Positions 56,356 through 64,000 of a stretch of DNA of 64,000 nucleotides are shown in pieces. The stretch is from positions 100,001 to 164,000 of the forward strand of contig JANEZZ010001566.1 in assembly GCA_026122225.1 (NCBI GenBank), read 5' to 3'. Position numbers and translations under genes: made by a program. Every line of letters starts with the position of its first letter. Position 1 is the stretch's first letter. The notes beneath the pieces were generated by a model, which worked only from the letters and a program-made list of their open reading frames with translations, searched no databases and had not been told where the DNA came from. The DNA is from Heloderma charlesbogerti. Lineage: Eukaryota > Chordata > Lepidosauria > Squamata > Helodermatidae.

Positions 56356-57622
56356 CAGGGCTGGCCCTACCACTAGGCAAAGTGAGGCAATAGCCTCAGG
56401 TGGCAGATGCTGGGAGGTGGCATCGAGGCGTTGGAGGAAAGAGCTATGTGCCATGTGGTCTGCCATGCACTCCCTAAGTGAGCCTGATGCCTTTAGGTTG
56501 GTGGAATGCTGGTGGATGCTGTCCCACTGTCAAAGTTGAAGGAAGATTCAACTGCTAGCCCATCTGGCTATTGTACATAGAATAGGAGGGAGCGACATCT
56601 TTTTTCATTTTTAATTTTTTTAAAAAAAATCTATTGCTGAGTTTCAACAAAACAAAACAAACAAACAAAAACATAACAAAACCCCCCAAAAATGAAAATA
56701 TAACATCATACTCTAAAGCCCTCAGTTTCAAATATTACAACATTCTAGGGGGGAAAAGGGAAAAATAGATTACACATAAGCTTCAGTAGAAGCAGACCAG
56801 ATATCCAAATATAAGTCCATTTGCAAATGATGCTTATATACCACTCTTTCAAACGTTGCTAGTGTTGTTAAGTCTTCAGTCCATTGCATTATAGGCAGTG
56901 AGCTTTTATCCTTCCAGTATTGTAGCACCAGTCTTTTAGCAGCCAAGAGGACACGAAAAATCCATTTACACTGACGGTATGTTACATTCCAAAAAGCAGG
57001 TAAATAGTTTAAGAGAACATGTACATCAGTAAATATTAAAGAGCTTTCCAATACAAAGTTTATCCGTATGATAACTTCCTTCCAAAAGGAGGCAACTATT
57101 GGGCATTTCCAAAACATATGAATAAAAGAAACATTAACTGCATTACACCTCCAACAATTAACCAAATTTGACAAACCTTTGTTAAAGAGATTTTGTGGTG
57201 TCCAATAAACCTGAAACAAAAGTTTTTGCTGAATAAGACAGAACCAGGGGTCTATAGATATATCAGATACAGACGCTGAAATGGTGGTCCATTGATTAGA
57301 CAAAATAGGACATTCCAATTCCCTATTCCATTCCTGCTGTAGACCCCATGTATCATATTTATTCACTGATAATAAGTATTTATAAACATGAATCATGGGT
57401 CGATGTACCTGGTCAGCTTCAACAAGTGTTTCCAATAACAAAGGAGACTCCGAGGCAGTAAAAGCAGCCGACCGAATCTAGATACTATCAAATGTTTCAT
57501 TTGCAAGTACTGTCATTCAGCTGTAGCAGGCAAATCAAATTTATCTCGCAAAGCTGAAAATGGCAATGGAGGGAGTGCCATCTTCTTCACCTCAGGCAGC
57601 AAAATGTCTTGGGCTAACCCTG
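56356..57622. mobile_element. Non-autonomous hAT element split by an L1
   Basis: Termini CAGGGCTGGCCC and GGGCTAACCCTG, flanked by ATGATAGG and ATGATTGG (7 of 8). The interior parts (GAGGCAATAGCCTCAGGTGG on the left, CACCTCAGGCAGCAAAATG on the right) become contiguous when the L1 at 56602-57567 is removed. Confidence 0.85.
56602..57567 (-). pseudogene. L1-type LINE ORF2 C-terminus and 3' UTR, antisense
   Basis: The minus-strand frame (56770-57441) gives WNRELECPILSNQWTTI, LIQQKLLFQVYWTPQNLF, then a zinc-knuckle-like CWRCNAVNVSFIHMFWKC, FWKEVIIRI and LLAAKRLVLQYWKDKSSLP. This is the order of the L1 ORF2 C-terminal domain. The poly-A tail appears as T-rich sequence at the left edge. Flanks GGAGGGAGCGACATCTT and GGAGGGAGTGCCATCTT form a 17-bp duplication with two differences. 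It is 5'-truncated but has an almost open frame, so it is the least decayed L1 here. It is inserted in the hAT element. Confidence 0.93.
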
Positions 57623-57754
57623 ATGATTGGATAACAATGTCACGAGGATGCCCTCACTGTTAAACGTGTGACAGCACTGAAGCATGTCAGTGTCGCGCAG
57701 CTTCATACGTAGATTGCTGGGTGTGTTTCTTCCATAGCCAACCCCACAGATTCT

Positions 57755-58619
57755 TAGGGATGTCAGAGAATTTCTCCACGAATCTCCGGGAGGCTGAATG
57801 CCAATGCATTAGGCCCCCCGAAATTGGTGGAGAAACGGCCCGCCCCCCCACCCCGGAATGGGACTTACCTTTGTCGAATGTCCCTGGTGCTGGCGGCTCC
57901 TGGTGGCGGTGTGGCGGTGGCGGCGGCCGGTCTTCTGACCGGCTGCCGCCGCCGCCATTTCCAAGTAAAAAAACAACAACAAATGTGATAGGCTACATAA
58001 AGATTTACGTAGCCTATCATGGCTAGATTTTCAAAAAACACCGTGATAGGCTACGTAAATCCTTACGTAGCCTATCACGGCTGACTTCGGGGGGGAAGCG
58101 CGTACGCAAATGGCGGCACCCATGGGCGCCACCATTTACATTCCTTATTTGAGCACATGTAGTCTACATAAACATTTACGTAGACTATGGCAAAAATAAG
58201 GGCAACGCAAATAGCATTGCCCTTATTTTCGCCGTAGTCTACGTAAATGTTTATGTAGACTACACGTGCCCAAATAAGGAACGCAAATGGTGGCACCCAT
58301 GGGTGCCGCCATTTGCGTACGTGCTTTTTTTTTTTTCCCCAAATTCAGCCGTGATAGGCTATGTAAGGATTTACGTAGCCTATCACGGCTGACTGCAGGG
58401 ATGCAAACGGTGGCGGCTTCGGCCGCCGCCATTTGCGTCCCGGCAGGAGACAAGATTCGCAGCCGGAGGGACGGGGTGCCTCCCCCCTGGCCAGAATTTT
58501 GGCGGGGAGGGATGGGGCACCTCCTACCCCGCCCAGAATTTCGGGGGGAGGGACGGAGTGCCTCCCCCCCACCGCGAAGCAAGCTGCAGGACCAGGTAAG
58601 GGACTTTCGTCCATCCCTA
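57755..58619 (+). mobile_element. Palindrome-array hAT-type element, copy H
   Basis: TAGGGATGTCAGAGAATTTC ... GACTTTCGTCCATCCCTA with a perfect 8-bp duplication CAGATTCT (57747-57754 and 58620-58627). The hairpin order parallels copy A: GAATGC..GCATTA near 57795; two TAGGCTACGTAAA hairpins near 57985 and 58045; CAAATGGCGGCACCC near 58105; GTAGTCTACATAAA near 58160; CAACGCAAATAGCATTGCC near 58203; then reversed counterparts to 58395. Outward donor-like motifs are at 57863-57869 (reverse) and 58591-58600. Confidence 0.9.
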
Positions 58620-58950
58620 CAGATTCTGCTTAGTCAAGGCAGGCAGGGCAGCCAGGGGCAGAGCGAATGGTGACTTGGCAGTGACAGCTGTTCTCCCACT
58701 CCTTTCCCTGCACAGCTGCCGTATCCAAAGCTAGAATGGGAGAACAAGCTCAGCCCAATATATCTCCCAGTACCAGCCAACAGGAACAAAGGAGAAATGT
58801 GGGCTATGATTAGTTCTTACTGGAGTCAGGTTTGCCAGGTTATCCATTTGGAATCCTTATCTCAGAACTTCAAAATTGATGCTCTTTCTTCAGAACAGGG
58901 ACAGGGGAAAGAAACACCAGTCTTAGCTTCTTCCTGAACTCCTTAAGCTT

Positions 58951-59292
58951 TTCTACACAAAGCTGTTAATCGGCTGCTAATCCACTGTATCTACTTTGGG
59001 TTTTGTCGCAAAATTGAGATTACAGCACTACATGAAGAGCGTTTCCTTTCCTGTTTTTCCACTACATAACCTCTAGGTGGCACTGTGGTATAGCAGAATA
59101 GCACAAATACACAAGTAGAAACAGTGCTTTCTTTCACTTTCACAATTAAACACCACATTTCACTACTTTTAAAAAAACTCGCTGAAAGTGGTGGCTAGAC
59201 ACAGAAGCAAAACTGGAGGGTCACGATGTCACCTAAACAACCGTGAGTAGGGAATGATGAGTGCACAATAAATGCCTCATATAGAAAAGCAC
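58951..59292 (+). mobile_element. MITE
   Basis: Ends AGCTTTTCTACACAAAGC and GCCTCATATAGAAAAGC form a terminal inverted repeat. The right-hand GCACAATAAATGCCTCATA matches the fragment at 35344 in reverse. Confidence 0.6.
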
Positions 59293-59393
59293 CCTGTCTT
59301 TCAACCCTCACACCTAATGTCACTTACATTGGTTTAGGACTCTCTCTTTCTCTCCCATTTCCACTGCACTTTACTGTACTGCTTTCTATCAAT

Positions 59394-59535
59394 GTAAGGC
59401 AGCCTTTCACAACCTGGGGTCCTCCAGAAGTTTTGAACTACAACTCCTGGCATTTCTGACCATTGGTCATGCTGGTTGGGGCTGGTGGGAGTTGAAGTCC
59501 AAAACATCTGGAGGACACCAGGTTGGGGAATGCTG
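59394..59535. mobile_element. Small foldback element, well preserved
   Basis: CAACCTGGGGTCCTCCAGAA on the left and CATCTGGAGGACACCAGGTTG on the right are inverted, as are GAACTACAACTCCTGG and TGGGAGTTGAAGTCC. The core CATTGGTCATGCTGG is also inverted. It is the best copy of the family in the window. Confidence 0.85.
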
Positions 59536-59844
59536 ATGCAGATAAGCTGAGAAGGGAGAGAGAAGGAAGCCCCCTCCTCCTCCACCACCACCACCACACC
59601 CCTGTTATAGATACTGCTATGAGACGGGGATACACAACCGGAACCTGGAGAAGGCAACAACAGCAGTAAAGCAGAAAAAAAACAGAATTCTTTGTTCTTT
59701 GTTTTATTTATTCATAAAAATGTGCAACAACGTTCATCAGAAACCAATGAAAACAAAATATCCCCCCAAACAATGTAGAAAGAAAGGTCACAAAAACAAA
59801 CCTCTATTGTAATTTTACAGTATGACAATGCATATTCCAATAAA

Positions 59845-59932
59845 CCAGCCTTCCCCCAACCTGGTGTCCTCCAGATGTGTTGGACTGCAACTCCAACACA
59901 TCTGGAGGATATCAGGTGAGGGGGAGGCTGCA
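59845..59932. mobile_element. Small foldback element, core-deleted
   Basis: CAACCTGGTGTCCTCCAGAT, GTGTTGGACTGCAACT, then directly CCAACACATCTGGAGG and ATATCAGGTGAGGG. It is the same arms with almost no loop. Confidence 0.8.
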
Positions 59933-60666
59933 ATAAAATATAAAGGTTATCCATTCATCAGCGGCATTCATAGGATGCATAGAAGTGTCTCTACTGTGAA
60001 TAGCTTGCATTCATGTCTCCATCTCAGCCACAACAAGGCTCTTCGTCGACCATTCTAAACTGTGGGGGATTGGGAATTTTCCCAGCGCCTAGGGCATACA
60101 CTCTTGGCTGCTATCATTAAATGTATAACCAAAGATTTCACCATGCTGGGCATATTTTCCTCTGTTACTTTAAGTAAAACCAATATATGCTCAAATCTTA
60201 GGGCGATTCCAAATGGAGGGCTCCTCGTGCTACCGATAAAAAGGCAGTGTGCAACTACAGTGTGCAACTGGCATTAAATAGCATGAAAACATTAGTTTTT
60301 ACTGAATTTCCCAAACTGAAAGGCTTAAGGATACTGCTTTGGTTGCCTGGCATATAGCCTGCCATTTTTGTTCTGAGATTAGAGTCCCCAAATCCCTTTC
60401 CCATTGCCCTTTGAATGTCTGTCTCTTGTTATCTAAACTGCTAATCTTTGCCAGCAGAGGGTTGGGAGGGGGGCACATTGGACCTCATGGAACCCTCTGG
60501 GAGCAGCACCCACCCCCACTGCCACTGCAGCTCTTATAACTGTCATTTCCCAGGTTGTTCATTTCTTGAGTACCTATTTCATTCATTAGGAAGTTAACTT
60601 ATAAATACTGAAACCAAGGAGAAATCCATCCTCTGTGTACTGACCTATTCACTGTCTGGTATTTAT

Positions 60667-60959
60667 TTATATTTATTTATTGTTGCACATATATCCCGCC
60701 TTTTTTCCTCCAAGGAGCCCAAGGCAGCGTACATAATACTCCTCCTCTCCATTTTATCCTCAAAACAACAACCCTGTGAGGTAGGTTGGGCTGAGAATCT
60801 GTGACTGACCCAAAGTCACCCAGTGAGCTTCCATGGCCGAGTGGGGACTAGAACCTGGATCTCCTTGTAGATGGCCTTGTAGGCCCCTTCCAACCCTACT
60901 CTTCTATGATTCTATGATTCTCCTGGCACTCAGTCCAACACTCTAGCCACTACACCACA
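60667..60959 (-). mobile_element. MIR-like (CORE-type) tRNA SINE, antisense
   Basis: Plus-strand CACCCAGTGAGCTTCCATGG and TAGAACCTGGATCTCC (reverse of a B-box GGTTCTAGTCC), then CCACTACACCACACTGG at the right, which is the tRNA-like head in reverse. AACCCTGTGAGGTAGGTTGG lies toward the tail. An 11-bp duplication with one difference flanks it (60656-60666 and 60960-60970). Confidence 0.75.
60866..60918 (+). mobile_element. 53-bp CR1 3'-end insertion inside the SINE
   Basis: GATGGCCTTGTAGGCCCCTT, CCAACCCTACTCTTC and TATGATTCTATGATTC is the extreme CR1 3' end. TCTCCT occurs on both sides (60860-60865 and 60919-60924), and the SINE is continuous when the piece is removed. Confidence 0.8.
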
Positions 60960-61354
60960 CTGGTATATATTCCCTTGCTATCAAAATTCCAAAAACATCT
61001 AACTTATTTATCTTCCAGTTTTGAAGGCTTTGAATGTGCACATGGATATTCAGTTCCTCACTTCGTATTATTGTCACCAGTGGGGATCATCTTGGGCTTG
61101 ATTTCCCCCTACCTATCCTGATCCCATGTTTTTAATAATTGTTGCAGGATTAAGTTCTGTTGCAGCTGATCCCCCACCAGTGTTCTTTAGAAGCCCAAGT
61201 GAGTGCATCCTGTGGAATATTTCTATATTTAGACAAGATTGAACTCTTTGGTATCCATAGTCTTTATGGATGTCTTCTCCAACTTAAATTGTGCACCTAA
61301 TAACAAAACACTACGTTAGGTACCACCAAGTCTCACATTTGAGATGCCCTTTGC

Positions 61355-61760
61355 ATAGTCTAAGGAAATTTCTACACCAGCCTAAAATCCTGCATTTAAA
61401 ACGGGGCTTTCTGCTTCTGTTTTAAATGCAGGATCAACACTGACTCCCTTTACATGTGCTTCCTCCCCCTCCCCCACTTCTCCCCATACCTGAGACTTCC
61501 ATTATCTTTCATTGATCTCACTCCTCTTCTTGCTGCTTTAACTCTTTTCACAGAGGAAACTGAAGGGGAACACAAGCGGGGTAATTTGATAGCTCATTTT
61601 CTGTGATCTATTTAAAAACAGAACAAAGGGCATTTAGTGTAGGAGACGCCCTGGAGGGTCATGGCAGGGTCACTGCATCATGTAAAGAGCCTGCAAACAT
61701 CCGTGAAGGAGCTATCTCAATCACAGCATAAAAGCTCCGTGTGATGAAGCCCTGGACCTC
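61355..61760 (-). mobile_element. MITE with inner hairpin (copy 2)
   Basis: Reverse complement of 31012-31410: a hairpin ATCCTGCATTTAAAAC / GTTTTAAATGCAGGAT near 61387-61434, then CATTATCTTTCATTGATCTC in order, the CATGGCAGGGTC region and CATGTAAAGAGCC. The outer end TTTCTACACCAGCC matches GTGTAGAAATG of copy 1. Confidence 0.7.
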
Positions 61761-61951
61761 GCCTCTGAGCCAAGCTGCAGGCATGCATGGTTGGTGGAAC
61801 CCACTGGACGGGCACTTTGCGGAGCAGCGCACCTGTGACTGCACAACTGCTTCTTTAAAAAGAAGAAGAAGGAGAAGGAAAAGGAAAAGACGCCTGCTTC
61901 CCAATGCTGCCTGGTAAGCTGAGCAGGGACAAGTGCCATGGCCACCCTGGC

Positions 61952-62293
61952 TAGAGACACTGGAGAAATCTGCAGTGGATTCAAATGATTTTGGATTTCT
62001 ATAAATCTGACCTGGATTCCACAGCGGACTGGCTTTTTCCAAGTCATATGGATTCTGCAGATTTGCAGACTGATTTTTAACTTGGGGAGGGTAGTTGTGC
62101 AAATTCGCACCTGCGCTCATGAACATCAGTGGAAGTACACATCAGCACTAGTGTGCACTTGCACAAGTGGAATGAAATTCTTGTGCATCCATTAAAAATC
62201 TGATTCCATCCATGAGCAGCTGACAGAATGACGGAAACCTGACAATCTGTGAAACACAGACAGCATGGATTTACCAAAATCCATACATCCCTA
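61952..62293. mobile_element. hAT-type MITE sharing termini with the palindrome-array family
   Basis: Left TAGAGACACTGGAGAAATC, right CAAAATCCATACATCCCTA. Flanks ACCCTGGC and ACCCTGGT (7 of 8). The interior matches 25687-26132 in TGGATTCCACAG, the TTTTTCC..GTCATATGG region, GATTCTGCAGA, TTTGCAGACTGA and GACAATCTGTGAAA. No hairpin array is present. Confidence 0.75.
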
Positions 62294-62518
62294 ACCCTGG
62301 TTGAACGCTGCTTTTCTCCCCACTGCCTGGCACCCAGCTTACCAGACAGCATCGGGATGCCATCTTCTTTCTTAAAAAAAAAAAATTCAGTGGCAGTAGA
62401 GATGCTGTTCAGCAAAATACATGTGAACCAGCTGTAGCCAAATGTGCCCACCACTATCTTCGTTTCCCAGATGAGGCCCATGTGGGCCAGAAGCACACAT
62501 GAAAGTGAAAGCAGTGGC

Positions 62519-62551
62519 GATGGATGGATGGATGGATGGATGGATGGATGG
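62519..62551 (+). repeat. (GGAT)n microsatellite
   Basis: Uninterrupted GATG tetranucleotides, about eight units. Confidence 0.97.
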
Positions 62552-62654
62552 GGTGCTGCGACCTGTCTCTGGTAGTTGTTTGGGAATCCCCTTTGTCAGT
62601 GTCTGGACTTAGCTACTGGATTAGACTGAGAGAGGCCTCCAAGGAGCCCTTGAC

Positions 62655-62725
62655 AGCTATGTAAATATTTACGTATTTTACGTAAGTAAAATCTGGCTTC
62701 CTGTAACTTGAGCCCATTTTAGTTC
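62655..62725. repeat. Junction of a CTACGTA-type hairpin scrap and a CR1 scrap
   Basis: GCTATGTAAATATTTACGTA resembles one arm pair of the palindrome-array hairpins. It is followed at 62690 by ATCTGGCTTCCTGTAACTTG, then AGCCCATT, matching the antisense CR1 at 51461-51485. Both are very short. Confidence 0.4.
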
Positions 62726-63064
62726 TTAAGATATTTAGGGTGCAATCCTGTGGGGATAGGCAGCCGCCTCCAAGCTCAGAGGTGACCGCCTATCCAGTGG
62801 AGGGCAGGAGAAGCACGGAGAGGATCATTCCCTCCCTGCTTTGTGTTTTGTGACTGGCCATATCCACCATGGCAGCCATTTTATAAATGCACAAGCCCCC
62901 CTGGCAGCCATTTTGTGAGAGCACCCACAACAATCTCTCAAAATTCACATCCAGGTTCTTCTTGTGAACATGGCTATGGGTTAAAAACTCCATCATAAAA
63001 CAAAGACATCCAAAGCAAACCAACCATCCACTAATAAAATCTCATGATTGAGCTTATGCAGACT

Positions 63065-63290
63065 ATAACCCTATGCATAGTTACCTGGGAGTAAGCTCGG
63101 TTGAATTCAGTGGTGCTTGTTTCTGAGCGCCTAGGTCAAACTTGTAAAACACAGTGGGCAAAATCCAACATAAGTTCTACTTAGGGTAGACCTATTGAAA
63201 TAAATGGAACTTAAGTTAGTCATGACTTTAGTCAAGTCCTATTCATTTCAATGGGTTTACTCTAAGTAGGACTTTGTCGGATTTATTGAA
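63065..63290. repeat. Imperfect inverted repeat (MITE-like)
   Basis: AGTTCTACTTAGGGTAGACC and ATTGAAATAAATGGAACTTA face TCATTTCAATGGGTTTACTC and TAAGTAGGACTTTG. Related TTACTCCTGAGTAAG/CCATTGAGTTCAATG phrases occur near 17040 and 55700, so this is a dispersed family. Confidence 0.6.
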
Positions 63291-63782
63291 CTTTAACAGA
63301 AGATTTTCTGCTAATGGAAATGCAACCTTGCAAAGAAGTGTTACCACTTTAACTGCTAGCATGGAATTAGGAAGAACCCTGGCAAAGAAAAGCAAAGAAG
63401 ATCCAACTTCTGCCGGATTATTTTCCTCACTCTCCAACTTCCTCTATACTAATTTGCCACAAACAATAATAACACTTGAAAGCCTCATTGTCACCTCATT
63501 CACTTGCCAGAGCAGGGCCCCTCAATTACTATGACACTCCATCAGGTGACATCATTGCTCCTGCTCTGAAAAAAAGTCCCAGGGCAACACTCCCCTGTGT
63601 TCCCACTCCTCTACACCACAGACTCCAACATATTGTAGGCAACGAGTAAAGATAGGTTAATACACACACACACGGGGGGGGGGTGCTGCCACTTGTCTTC
63701 GGTAGTTGTTGTGGGGGGCTGTTTTACAGGGTTCTGGACAAGGTAGGGATCTGCAGCACTTCCCAATCATCACAGTTGCAAA

Positions 63783-63965
63783 GTTTTGACTTGATCACTT
63801 CTTGACTTGATCATTTTGACTTGATGATCTTGACTTGATCACTCATTCATAGGGACTAGTCAAGTTGTTCAAAGGTCCACTCCTCTCATCATTCAAAGAT
63901 TTGACTTGATCGCTTCTTGACTCGATCACCTTGACTCACCTTGACTGGATAACTTCTAAAGTTCT
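63783..63965 (+). repeat. Degenerate tandem repeat of a TTGACTTGATCA-type unit
   Basis: TTGACTTGAT or TTGACTCGAT recurs about eight times with short variable spacers (CACTTCT, CATTT, GATC, CACTCATTC) between 63785 and 63940, decaying to TTGACTCACC and TTGACTGGAT. It may extend past the window edge. Confidence 0.8.
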
Positions 63966-64000
63966 GTTGACTTTGATGTGATAAGTTCTATGTTCAGAGA

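Larger units (their letters stand above)
59938..61330 (-). pseudogene. L1-type LINE ORF2 C-terminal part, antisense, split by a SINE
   Basis: Minus-strand segments read LLKTWDQDR near 61120, WISPWFQYL near 60630, TFKGQWERDLGTLISEQKWQ near 60410-60350, AICQATKAVSLSLSVWEIQ next, and LVIHLMIAAKSVCPRRWENS near 60110. This order matches L1 ORF2 from the region after the RT to the C-terminus, but the zinc-knuckle stretch is missing. Multiple stops and frameshifts show it is old, and it differs from the L1 at 56602. Flanks CTGGTATTTAT and CTGGTATATAT mark the SINE inserted in it. Confidence 0.75.

Overview
The window looks like intergenic, repeat-dense nuclear DNA from a squamate reptile (lizard or snake). 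The evidence is the repeat mix: RTE/BovB LINEs with the RTE-type endonuclease and an ACAACAACA tail, CR1 LINEs with the TTCTATGATTCTATGA-type 3' end, L2- and L1-type LINE ends, a tRNA-derived SINE, many small hAT-type DNA elements and long GATA/GGAT microsatellites. I recognise no host protein-coding exon, tRNA gene or functional rRNA gene. Every recognisable reading frame belongs to a decayed transposable element.

Layout. 1-2.9 kb: old fragments (CR1, hAT-like). 2.9-12.6 kb: a stack of nested insertions. An hAT-type element (2915-12561) contains an antisense L1 3' end. That L1 is split by a near full-length APE-type LINE (3183-12007) flanked by an 88-bp target duplication. The LINE is itself interrupted by two palindrome-array elements. 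13-20.3 kb: small hAT/foldback elements, a BovB 5' part (14958-16405), an unassigned GC-rich stretch and an L2 end. 20.8-22.3 kb: two more palindrome-array elements back to back. 23-30 kb: L2, CR1 and 5S-derived scraps, hAT-type MITEs and AT-rich DNA. 30.0-31.5 kb: a solo-LTR-like insertion with a BovB 3' end and a MITE inside. 32.8-33.7 kb: CR1. 36.5 kb: tRNA SINE. 38.7-39.1 kb: a three-unit tandem repeat. 41.0-48.5 kb: an LTR retrotransposon on the minus strand with paired LTRs and a CAGCC duplication, interrupted by an internally deleted BovB and a palindrome-array element. 49.8-54 kb: a palindrome-array element and CR1 pieces in opposite orientations (ORF1 and endonuclease on plus, RT end on minus). 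56.3-58.6 kb: an hAT containing an L1 end, then the seventh palindrome-array element. 59.9-61.3 kb: an antisense L1 split by a SINE that carries a 53-bp CR1. 61.3-64 kb: MITEs and degenerate tandem DNA.

The most striking item is a family of seven elements (about 0.5-0.95 kb) with TAGGGATGT...ACATCCCTA termini and 8-bp target duplications, as in hAT transposons. Their interior is almost entirely a chain of consecutive near-perfect hairpins. Each copy also keeps an outward-facing 5'-splice-site-like motif near both ends. They carry no ORF and must depend on a transposase encoded elsewhere. Three simpler elements in the window appear to share the termini. I cannot tell from sequence alone whether the family is already in repeat libraries.
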